The notes beneath the pieces are model-generated. The model was not told the DNA's origin, searched no databases, and saw only the letters and a list, made by a program, of their open reading frames with translations. The position numbers and the translations under genes were made by a program. Positions 1-5,074 of a stretch of 5,074 bases of DNA are shown here, in pieces. This DNA comes from Solirubrobacterales bacterium (lineage in GTDB: Bacteria; Actinomycetota; Thermoleophilia; Solirubrobacterales; Solirubrobacteraceae): positions 1 through 5,074 of the forward strand of contig JAOPZU010000178.1 in NCBI GenBank assembly GCA_025963955.1, in the 5' to 3' direction. The first letter of the stretch is position 1; the number at the start of each line of letters is the position of its first letter.

Positions 1-1
1 G

Positions 2-1504
2 CCCGCGCCCTCCCCGTTCGACCCGGCCGGCCTCGACGCCGCGGTGGCCGCGCTGCGCGCCCAGCACGACCCGGTGAACGGCGGCTGGGGCGCGGCGCCG
101 AAGTTCCCGGCTGCGCCCGTCATCGAGTTCCTGCTGCGCCGCGGCGACACGTCGATGACGGTCCCGACGCTGAAGGCGATGGCCGGCGGGGGCATCAACG
201 ACCAGATCGGCGGCGGCTTCGCGCGGTACACCGTCGACGCCTCCTGGACCGTGCCCCACTTCGAGAAGATGCTGTACGACAACGCGCTGCTCGCACGCGC
301 CTACCTGCACGGCTGGCAGGCCACGGGCGACGGCGAGCTGCGCCGCACCGCGGAGGAGACCCTCGACTGGGCCCTGCGGGAGATGCGCGCGGACGACGGC
401 GGCTTCTTCAGCGCCCTGGACGCCGACAGCGAAGGCGTCGAAGGGAGGTTCTACGTCTGGACGCTGGCGGAGCTCGAGGAGGCGCTCGGCGAGGACGCCG
501 AGGTGGGCGTCCGGTGGCTCGGCGCGACGGTCGCCGGCAACTTCGTCGATCCGCACGGCCCGCCCGCCGGCGGTCCCGGCGCCCCGGGTCTGAACGTGCT
601 GGAGGACCGGGGCCCGCGCCCGGACGCGGAGACCCGGCTGCGCATCCGCCGCACCCTCTACGAGCGGCGGGCACGGCGCGTCCGACCCGGCCTGGACGAC
701 AAGCGGCTGACCGCGTGGAACGCGCTCATGATCGCCGCACTGGCGGACGCGGGTGCCGTGCTCGGCCGCGAGGACTACCTCGATGCCGCCCGCGCGACCG
801 CACTCTTCCTCCTCGAGACGCTGCGCGACGCCGACGGCCGCCTGCTGCGGACGTACAACCAGGGCGTGGCGAAGCTGCCGGCCTACCTGGAGGATCACGC
901 CTTCCTGCTCGAGGCGCTGATCGTCCTGCACGAGGCGACGTTCGAGTCGCGCTGGCTGCACGAGGCGATCGCCCTCGCGGACCTCCTCCTCGCCCGGTTC
1001 CACGACCCCGAGCACGGCGGCTTCTTCTCCACCGCCGACGACCACGAGCGGCTCCTGGCCCGCCGCAAGGAGCTGGAGGACGCCCCCACACCGGCGGGCG
1101 GCTCGTCCGCGGCGCTCGGGCTGCTGCGGCTCGGCGCCCTCACCGGCGAGCACCGGTACGTCGCGGCGGCCGAGGGCCAGCTCGCGCTGCTGCACGAGCT
1201 CGCTCCGCGCCACCCGACGGCCTTCGGACACGTGCTGCAGGCGCTCGACCTCGCCGCCCGCCCCGTCCGCGAAGTCGCGATCGTCGGCCCGGAGCCGGAC
1301 CGCGCCACCCTCGTGGCCGTGGTGCGCGAGACGTTGCGCGGCGACGTCGTGCTCAGCGGCGGGGACGGGGAGGACGCCGCCGGGATCCCCTTGCTCGAGG
1401 GCCGCACGCCGGTGGACGGTCGCGCCGCGGCCTACGTCTGCGAGCGCTTCGCCTGCCGGCGCCCGGTCACCGAGCCCGAAGAGCTGCGCGCGCTGCTGGC
1501 CTGA
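2..1504 (+). CDS. YyaL/DUF255 family protein (thioredoxin-domain protein related to SPATA20), C-terminal part, 5' end outside window
   Basis: The frame is open from base 2 and ends with TGA at 1502-1504, so about 500 codons are visible. The GTG at 44 is internal, because the residues before it (PAPSPFDPAGLDAA) read on without a stop. Family members usually run to about 650-700 residues, with an N-terminal thioredoxin-like domain followed by an (alpha/alpha)6-barrel resembling glycosidases and epimerases. Here the thioredoxin part lies off the left edge and the barrel part is present. Family hallmarks are visible in order: GAAPKFP (around 90-110), GGGFARYTVDASW then VPHFEKMLYDNALL (around 209-295), ALDADSEGVEGRFYVW (around 415-462), GLDDKRLTAWNALMIAAL (around 688-745), AYLEDHAFLLEA (around 880-920), GGFFSTADD (around 1017) and a C-terminal CERFACRRPVT (around 1439-1470). 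The usual PSGNS-like segment reads PAGGSS and the usual GGIYDQ reads GGINDQ, both mild changes. Its biochemical role is unsettled in bacteria. The family assignment is secure; any enzymatic role would be inference. Confidence 0.93.
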   Translation, partial: PAPSPFDPAGLDAAVAALRAQHDPVNGGWGAAPKFPAAPVIEFLLRRGDTSMTVPTLKAMAGGGINDQIGGGFARYTVDASWTVPHFEKMLYDNALLARAYLHGWQATGDGELRRTAEETLDWALREMRADDGGFFSALDADSEGVEGRFYVWTLAELEEALGEDAEVGVRWLGATVAGNFVDPHGPPAGGPGAPGLNVLEDRGPRPDAETRLRIRRTLYERRARRVRPGLDDKRLTAWNALMIAALADAGAVLGREDYLDAARATALFLLETLRDADGRLLRTYNQGVAKLPAYLEDHAFLLEALIVLHEATFESRWLHEAIALADLLLARFHDPEHGGFFSTADDHERLLARRKELEDAPTPAGGSSAALGLLRLGALTGEHRYVAAAEGQLALLHELAPRHPTAFGHVLQALDLAARPVREVAIVGPEPDRATLVAVVRETLRGDVVLSGGDGEDAAGIPLLEGRTPVDGRAAAYVCERFACRRPVTEPEELRALLA

Positions 1505-1531
1505 AGTGCCCTCGCGGATCGGCCGCGAACA

Positions 1532-1699
1532 ATGCGGCGGCGGCGCGCGCGGGTGCGCCCCCTGACGATCCCGATCGGGCCGGACGAGAACTCCGACACG
1601 CCGTCGGGGTTCATGAAGCAGCTCGGGCGGGAGAAGCACCGACTCGGGACCCGGGACCCGCCGCCCCGGAATAAGGTCCCGCTCATCGATCTTGGCTAG
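1532..1699 (+). CDS. Possible short leader ORF (55 aa) ending at the ribosome binding site of the next gene
   Basis: This short frame runs from ATG 1532 to TAG 1697-1699 in the gap between the YyaL-like gene and the secreted-protein gene. By hand count, 51 of its 55 codons end in G or C, including all of the first 36, while only 29 of 55 second positions are G or C. That is the position-specific skew expected of real coding sequence in a high-GC genome. The product would start MRRRRARVRPLTIPIGPDEN, followed by a charged stretch (MKQLGREKHRLGTRD). Its stop overlaps the AGGAGG of the next gene, which suits translational coupling. Against it: there is no clear ribosome binding site before ATG 1532, nor before the alternatives GTG 1553 and ATG 1613 (the last has only a GGGG 3 nt upstream). 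The same skew also fits an antisense frame, since the two frames share third positions. It lies in the same frame as the upstream gene, so TGA readthrough would add it as a tail. No homologue is recognised. Confidence 0.3.
   Translation: MRRRRARVRPLTIPIGPDENSDTPSGFMKQLGREKHRLGTRDPPPRNKVPLIDLG
1645..1681 (+). repeat. Tandem CGGGACC repeat with downstream inverted copy (potential hairpin)
   Basis: CGGGACC occurs twice in immediate tandem at 1645-1651 and 1652-1658. The exact reverse complement GGTCCCG lies at 1675-1681. Either copy can therefore form a 7-bp perfect stem; the proximal one has a 16-nt loop. The structure ends 16 nt before the AGGAGG of the secreted-protein gene, inside the short possible leader frame. 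It could be a 5'-UTR element that affects translation, or a weak terminator for the YyaL-like gene, although no T-run follows. The repeats are seen directly; any role is inferred. Confidence 0.4.
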
Positions 1700-1703
1700 G
1701 AGG
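1698..1703 (+). promoter_or_regulatory. Strong Shine-Dalgarno AGGAGG fixing a TTG start
   Basis: A perfect AGGAGG sits 5 nt before the TTG at 1709. It decides the start of the secreted-protein gene: reading from this TTG gives a complete signal peptide with a basic N-region. The first two bases of the motif are also the last two bases of the TAG that ends the short frame 1532-1699. Confidence 0.85.
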
Positions 1704-1708
1704 CCACT

Positions 1709-2374
1709 TTGCATCGCACCACCCCTCGTAGGCTGGCGCTCGGCCTGCTGCTCACCGGCGCCGGAACGGCGGTCGCCGCCCCTGCCGGCGTTCAGGCGGC
1801 GACCGTCACCGTCAACCTGCCGTGCCAGGTCGCCACCTTCGGCCTGACGGCCCAGCTCTCCGGCTTCACGCCGAACAGCACCATCTCGGTCACGGGCGAC
1901 GGCATCTTCGAGAGCGCGACCGCGGACGCGACGGGCAGCGCCCAGGTCCAGTTCACCGCGCCGAACCTCGGCTCGATCGACCCGAAGTCCAAGCAGTACA
2001 ACCTCGTCGCCTCGGACGACGCGCCCACCCCGATCCGTGCCTCCGGCAAGTTCCGCTCCACGAACTTCGCGTTCGGGACGACGGGCGGCACGAAGTCGCC
2101 GAAGGCCACGCGGTCGTGGCGCTTCTCCGGCCTGACGCCCGGGAAGACGATCTACGGGCACTTCCGGTTTGGCGGCCGCACCCGGGCGAACTACCGCTTC
2201 GGCGTCGCCAAGGCACCCTGCGGCGAGCTGACGGTCCTCGCCCCCGGGATCCCCGTCACCGGCCGCGTGAACACGGGCAAGTGGAACGTGCAGGTCGATC
2301 AGAAGAAGGTCTACAGCCGCACCACGAAGCCGCGTCTGACCGGCTCCACCACGGTCTTCACCACCTTCGGCTAG
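1709..2374 (+). CDS. Small secreted beta-rich protein of unknown function (221 aa)
   Basis: It starts at TTG 1709, supported by AGGAGG with 5-nt spacing, and stops at TAG 2372-2374. Residues 1-30 form a signal peptide: basic HRTTPRR, a hydrophobic LALGLLL core, and an Ala-rich end with likely cleavage after VQA (residue 30). The RR pair gives a weak resemblance to a Tat signal, but the full consensus is absent. No further membrane segment or lipobox is visible, so the product is probably exported and free or loosely wall-associated. The mature part is rich in Thr, Ser, Gly and Val and looks like beta-sandwich. Two related stretches, LSGFTPNSTI (50-59) and FSGLTPGKTI (139-148), suggest two Ig-like modules. 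Only two cysteines exist, C39 and C171, a plausible single disulfide linking the two halves. From memory, similar proteins with an FSG-TPG...Y-H...G...PCG pattern occur as hypothetical secreted proteins in Solirubrobacterales. I assign no function. Confidence 0.85.
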   Translation: MHRTTPRRLALGLLLTGAGTAVAAPAGVQAATVTVNLPCQVATFGLTAQLSGFTPNSTISVTGDGIFESATADATGSAQVQFTAPNLGSIDPKSKQYNLVASDDAPTPIRASGKFRSTNFAFGTTGGTKSPKATRSWRFSGLTPGKTIYGHFRFGGRTRANYRFGVAKAPCGELTVLAPGIPVTGRVNTGKWNVQVDQKKVYSRTTKPRLTGSTTVFTTFG

Positions 2375-2455
2375 GCGTCCGGATGCGACGGACGCGGGCG
2401 ACCTGCGGGCCGCCCGCGGTCATTCAGGTCGCGCGCGGGCGCCCGGGTGCCCGCG
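2375..2455. terminator. Convergent intergenic region with three hairpins, probable bidirectional termination zone
   Basis: This gap separates the end of the secreted-protein gene (plus strand) from the end of the aldo/keto reductase gene (minus strand). Directly after the TAG, GCGTCCG (2375-2381) pairs with CGGACGC (2389-2395) around a 7-nt loop. GACCTG (2400-2405) pairs with CAGGTC (2425-2430), enclosing a further small G+C stem. CGCGGGC (2434-2440) pairs with GCCCGCG (2449-2455) around an 8-nt loop. None is followed by a U-run on either strand, so these are not classical intrinsic terminators. Stable hairpins without U-tracts between convergent genes are common in high-GC actinobacteria; the terminator role is inferred from position. 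Confidence 0.5.
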
Positions 2456-2462
2456 GCCGCCG

Positions 2463-3326
2463 TCACGCCGCGGCCGTCGCGCTGTCGATCGCGTCGAACT
2501 CCTCGGACGTCAAGGTCAGCTCGCCCGCGGCGACGTTCTCCTCCAGGTGGGCCACCGAACCGGTGCCCGGGATCGGCAGGACGACGGGCGAGCGGTGCAG
2601 CAGCCAGGCCAGCGCCACCTGTCCGGGGGTCGCGTCGTGGTGCTCGGCCGCCGTGGCGAGCGGACCCCCCGGCTTCGCGAGGTCACCCGACGCGAGCGGG
2701 AACCACGGGATGAAGCCGATGTCGTGCGCCTCGCAGTGCTCGAGGACATCTTCGGACTGGCGGGTCGTGAGGTTGTAGAGGTTCTGGACGGTCACGACCG
2801 GCAGGACCTCCTGCGCGGCGGCGATCTCCTCCACGCTGACCTCGCTGAGCCCGAAGTGGCGGATCTTGCCCTCGTCCTGGAGCTCCTTGAAGACGCCGAA
2901 CTGCTCTTCGCGCGGGACCTGGGGGTCGATGCGGTGCAGCTGGTAGAGGTCGATCGTGTCGACCTTCAGCCGGCGCAGGCTCATCTCCGCGCACTGGCGC
3001 AGGTACTCGGGCCGGCCGACCGGGTTCCACTCGTCCGGGCCCTGACGGGTGAGGCCGGCCTTCGTCGCCACCTTCACCTTGCCGTAGCCCCCGTCGGACC
3101 ACAACGCCTGCGCGATCAGGTCCTCCGAGACGGAGGGGCCGTAGGAGTCGGCGGTGTCCACGAAATCCACGCCGAGCTCTGCCGCACGACGCAGGACGGC
3201 CAGCGCCTGGGCCGGGTCGGCAGGCGGCCCCCAGATCCCCTTGCCGGTGATGCGCATGGCGCCGAAGCCGAGGCGGCGGACCTCGAGGTCGCCGCCGATG
3301 GTGAACGTGTCGTTGATGGAGCTCAT
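2463..3326 (-). CDS. Aldo/keto reductase, YdbC/PdxI-like (287 aa)
   Basis: This is a full-length NAD(P)H-dependent aldo/keto reductase with a TIM-barrel fold, reducing aldehydes or ketones to alcohols in the cytosol. The catalytic tetrad is complete: D57 and Y62 in [10 protein letters not shown]89 in VATKAG, and H131 in LYQLHR. The C-terminal [18 protein letters not shown] (from about residue 250) is the cofactor 2'-phosphate binding segment, which argues for NADPH. The N-terminus ([18 protein letters not shown]), the length and the C-terminal segment resemble E. coli YdbC/PdxI, a pyridoxal/pyridoxine dehydrogenase-type member. That makes pyridoxal one candidate substrate, but substrate cannot be read from sequence. 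The start ATG lies 2 nt after the TAG of the sigma-factor gene on the same strand. No good Shine-Dalgarno lies at normal spacing; the nearest is GGGG about 15 nt upstream. Translation is therefore probably coupled to the upstream gene. The stop TGA abuts the convergent hairpin zone. Confidence 0.95.
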   Translation of the reverse strand: MSSINDTFTIGGDLEVRRLGFGAMRITGKGIWGPPADPAQALAVLRRAAELGVDFVDTADSYGPSVSEDLIAQALWSDGGYGKVKVATKAGLTRQGPDEWNPVGRPEYLRQCAEMSLRRLKVDTIDLYQLHRIDPQVPREEQFGVFKELQDEGKIRHFGLSEVSVEEIAAAQEVLPVVTVQNLYNLTTRQSEDVLEHCEAHDIGFIPWFPLASGDLAKPGGPLATAAEHHDATPGQVALAWLLHRSPVVLPIPGTGSVAHLEENVAAGELTLTSEEFDAIDSATAAA

Positions 3327-3328
3327 GC

Positions 3329-4096
3329 CTAGGACGCTAGTGCCCCGTCACCGGCCGTTCGGGCGGTGACGATGGCCGCCGGGACCGCCGCCGCGGGCCG
3401 CGGCGCCTCCCGGTGCAGCCGCCGGACGGTCGCCCGGCAGGCCGCGCAGCGGTGCAGGTGCGGGCGCACGTCCGCGAGCTGCCGTGCGTCAGCGCGCCCC
3501 GCGACGAGTGCCGTGAGCACCGGTCGCCAGCGCTCGCACTCCCGCCCCGCGTCGATGTTCTCGCGCTGCGCGAGGAAGCGCCGGCGGCCCTCGACGAGCT
3601 TGCGGTTGACCTTCGTCCGCGTCCACCCGGCCCCGGCCGCGATCTGCGCGTACGTCTGCCCCGATGCGTGCTGCCGCAGAACCTGGACCTCGTCGTCCTT
3701 GAGCCCACGCAACGCCTCGGCCGCCTGGTCCATCTCCTCCTTGCGCAGCACGACGTCCTCCGGCGAGGGCTCGTTCCGGGCCTCGGTGCGGTCGGCGTGG
3801 GCCAGCGCCGGAGCGACGAACCTGGCGCGCTGCGCGCGGATGGCCAGAGCCTCGTTGCGCACCACCCGGTAGAGCCAGCGATGCGCGGTGGCCGCCTCGA
3901 GCCGCCGCGCGCACTGGAGGAAGATCTCGATGCCGCGCTGGTAGGCGTCGGCGGCGTCGTCCTCGCACAGCGAGTGCCGCCGGGCGACGCGCAAGAGGAC
4001 GTCCGCGTGGTGCTGCAGCGTCCGGACGATCAGCACGTCGGCCTCGGCCGGGGACCGTCGCACGGCCCCCGCCGGGGGCTCCACCTCGTCCTGCAT
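3329..4096 (-). CDS. ECF-type RNA polymerase sigma factor with C-terminal anti-sigma-like zinc finger (255 aa)
   Basis: Region 2 of a sigma-70 family factor covers about residues 20-92, with [17 protein letters not shown] and [19 protein letters not shown] in the positions of the core-binding and -10 helices. A short acidic linker (about 102-120) leads to region 4 (about 121-178), with helix-turn-helix [20 protein letters not shown] for -35 recognition. Downstream, residues 187-228 form a zf-HC2/ZAS-like module: C187 then H213-x3-C217-x2-C220 within [16 protein letters not shown]. In classical systems this module sits in a separate anti-sigma factor. The Ala/Pro-rich tail (229-255) has no membrane segment, so the protein should be soluble. 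The ATG at 4096 is preceded by GGAGGG (4111-4106) at 9-nt spacing. It follows the HhH-like gene after an 88-nt gap, and its stop is 2 nt from the aldo/keto reductase start, so it likely heads or belongs to a short operon with that gene. The sigma identity is strong; self-inhibition or redox sensing by the zinc module is inference. Confidence 0.9.
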   Translation of the reverse strand: MQDEVEPPAGAVRRSPAEADVLIVRTLQHHADVLLRVARRHSLCEDDAADAYQRGIEIFLQCARRLEAATAHRWLYRVVRNEALAIRAQRARFVAPALAHADRTEARNEPSPEDVVLRKEEMDQAAEALRGLKDDEVQVLRQHASGQTYAQIAAGAGWTRTKVNRKLVEGRRRFLAQRENIDAGRECERWRPVLTALVAGRADARQLADVRPHLHRCAACRATVRRLHREAPRPAAAVPAAIVTARTAGDGALAS

Positions 4097-4105
4097 CCGC
4101 CACCG

Positions 4106-4111
4106 CCCTCC
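4106..4111 (-). promoter_or_regulatory. Shine-Dalgarno GGAGGG for the sigma-factor gene
   Basis: On the minus strand GGAGGG reads from 4111 to 4106, 9 nt before ATG 4096. It supports that start over any internal codon. The rest of the 88-nt gap (4097-4184) shows no convincing -35/-10 pair. Confidence 0.6.
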
Positions 4112-4184
4112 GGGTTGGTTCCGCCGCTCGTGTCGTTCTCAAGAGGCGGTCCGGCGGGATGTGTCTCAGACGGCTTCGGCGGCC

Positions 4185-5074
4185 TCAGGCCGGGGCGGCA
4201 CCCTCGTCCTCGAACGGCCTCACCGCGAGGTCCGCGTCCCGGTCCTCGGCCTCCACGACGTCTTCCGACGCCTCGTCCTCGGCGACCCCGAGCGCCCGCT
4301 CCACCCGCGTCCGCACCACCGGATCCTCATCCGCCGCGGACCCGGCGGTGATGCGCTCACCCGGGGGCCGCGACCAGTTGACGAGCGCGAGGTCGAGCGC
4401 CGCCGGCGCCACCTCCACCGCCTGCAGCAGCTCGCTGGCGCGGCGCTGCAGGTTGATGGAGTCCCCGATGCCGAAGATCCGCTTGGCGGCCAGCAGCGTC
4501 GGGTCCATCGGCTCCGCGCTCGCGAGCAGCAGCGACGAGGGCGCCACGTCGAGCAGCCCGAGACCGCCGGCCAGCACAAGGAACTCGAAGCGCGCGGTGC
4601 GCGGGAAGCGCGGCAGGGACAGGCGCTCGAACGCGCGGTCGAAGCGGCGGGCCGGGGTCAGCGAGGCCTCGGCCGAAAGCAGCGCGACCTGCCCGCCCGC
4701 CTTCTCCGCGCGGGCACGGTAGGCCACCAGGGTGTCCACCCCGGCGCCGCGCTTCGGGTCGTAGGCCGCGCGCGGGCCGGGCTGCGCACCTTCCAGGGAC
4801 GGCAGTTCCCCACCGGCCCACGGCACGCGCGCGTCGGCGATCGAGGCGAACGGGTCCTCCGCACGCTCGACCGGCGACAGATACGCGACGAGGAACACCG
4901 TCCACAGCGCCTCCTCCAGATCGCCGACGACGGCCGCCTCCGCCAGCAGCCCGGGCGGGTCCGTCTGCAGCTCGGTCAGGCGGGCCGACGCGAAAGCGAG
5001 CTCGGCGGCCAGCCGCCGCGCGTCGTCCGACGCCTTGACGCCCGGCATGAGCGCGTGCTCGTAGCCGTCCTCCA
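4185..5074 (-). CDS. Uncharacterised HhH-GPD (DNA glycosylase)-like protein, 5' end at or beyond right edge
   Basis: The minus-strand frame ends with TGA at 4187-4185 and is open to the right edge. An ATG lies at 5048, but in-frame codons EDGYEHAL precede it, no Shine-Dalgarno sits at usable distance, and the last two bases read TG, so the true start may be an NTG straddling base 5075. Numbered from the 5048 Met, an alpha-helical region holds DLEEALWTVFLVAYLSP (43-59), a TPARRFDRAFERLSLPRF segment (131-148) and AAKRIFGIGD (187-196). The last resembles the hairpin turn of helix-hairpin-helix DNA glycosylase-like proteins, and LDLALVNWSR (218-227) follows. The C-terminus (about 239-283) is a strongly acidic, probably disordered tail. 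I recall similar Thermoleophilia proteins of unknown function related to the alpha-glutamyl/putrescinyl thymine pyrophosphorylase and HhH-GPD group, but this is a low-confidence fold-level suggestion. No catalytic Lys/Asp or iron-sulfur cluster cysteines are evident; the visible part contains no cysteine. It is followed after 88 nt by the sigma-factor gene on the same strand. It is real as a gene; its function is unknown. Confidence 0.8.
   Translation of the reverse strand, partial: EDGYEHALMPGVKASDDARRLAAELAFASARLTELQTDPPGLLAEAAVVGDLEEALWTVFLVAYLSPVERAEDPFASIADARVPWAGGELPSLEGAQPGPRAAYDPKRGAGVDTLVAYRARAEKAGGQVALLSAEASLTPARRFDRAFERLSLPRFPRTARFEFLVLAGGLGLLDVAPSSLLLASAEPMDPTLLAAKRIFGIGDSINLQRRASELLQAVEVAPAALDLALVNWSRPPGERITAGSAADEDPVVRTRVERALGVAEDEASEDVVEAEDRDADLAVRPFEDEGAAPA

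Noticed and set aside
514..1674. 386-codon plus-strand frame overlapping the YyaL-like gene
   Set aside because: Arg/Pro/Ala-rich translation without recognisable motifs, and a shifted frame of a gene with strong family hallmarks: a typical high-GC shadow.
1432..1686. 84-codon minus-strand frame across the end of the YyaL-like gene and the following gap
   Set aside because: Shares third codon positions with the plus-strand frame, so its GC bias is not independent. It is Ser/Arg-rich, has no homologue I recognise, and overlaps a secure gene.
2547..3332. 261-codon plus-strand frame antisense to the aldo/keto reductase
   Set aside because: The minus-strand gene has a complete catalytic tetrad and cofactor motif; the antisense frame has no independent support.
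4097..4184. Possible promoter for the sigma-factor gene (minus strand TTGAGA at 4142-4137, GGAAC at 4122-4118)
   Set aside because: TTGAGA has no acceptable -10 at 16-18 nt, and the ECF-like GGAAC is so close to the ATG that its -10 would fall at or inside the coding start. No promoter can be supported.
4181..4191. GGCCT-C-AGGCC palindrome at the end of the HhH-like gene as a terminator
   Set aside because: Only a 4-bp stem with a 3-nt loop is sterically possible; it overlaps the stop codon and has no U-run.
3413..4351. 312-codon plus-strand frame antisense to the sigma-factor gene
   Set aside because: Runs antisense through the sigma factor and into the next gene, low-complexity Pro/Arg-rich at its end, with no domain seen. 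It is a shadow of opposite-strand codon bias.

Overview
The window is very GC-rich and densely coded, with few A/T codon third positions and short intergenic gaps. The protein types present are a DUF255/YyaL-like protein, an ECF sigma factor fused to a zinc-finger tail, a small secreted beta-rich protein and an HhH-glycosylase-like protein of unknown function. Together they suggest a high-GC actinobacterium, most likely of the Thermoleophilia/Solirubrobacterales type. This taxonomic guess is an inference from protein character and composition, not from a marker gene.

Layout. Two plus-strand genes occupy the left half: the C-terminal ~500 residues of a YyaL/DUF255 protein (2-1504, cut by the left edge) and a small secreted protein (1709-2374, TTG start, perfect AGGAGG ribosome binding site). 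Between them lies a short unlisted reading frame (1532-1699, 55 codons) with a coding-like third-position GC bias; its stop codon overlaps the ribosome binding site of the secreted-protein gene. At 2375-2462 the plus-strand genes meet a minus-strand block in a convergent gap with three G+C-rich hairpins. The minus-strand block, in transcription order, is an HhH-GPD-like protein of unknown function (5074-4185, open at the right edge), an ECF-type sigma factor with a C-terminal Hx3Cx2C zinc motif (4096-3329), and an NADPH-type aldo/keto reductase (3326-2463) that starts 2 nt after the sigma-factor stop.

How the genes may work together. The best supported functional unit is the sigma factor and aldo/keto reductase pair, which is very probably co-transcribed and translationally coupled. 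A sigma factor carrying its own cysteine/histidine zinc module next to a carbonyl reductase fits a small redox or electrophile-response cassette; that is inference. The YyaL-like protein and the secreted protein show no evident functional link to that cassette. I found no RNA genes, mobile elements, CRISPR arrays or attachment sites. Most of the window is ordinary chromosomal content; the points worth a second look are the sigma/zinc fusion with its coupled reductase, the leader-like short frame, and the uncharacterised HhH-like protein.
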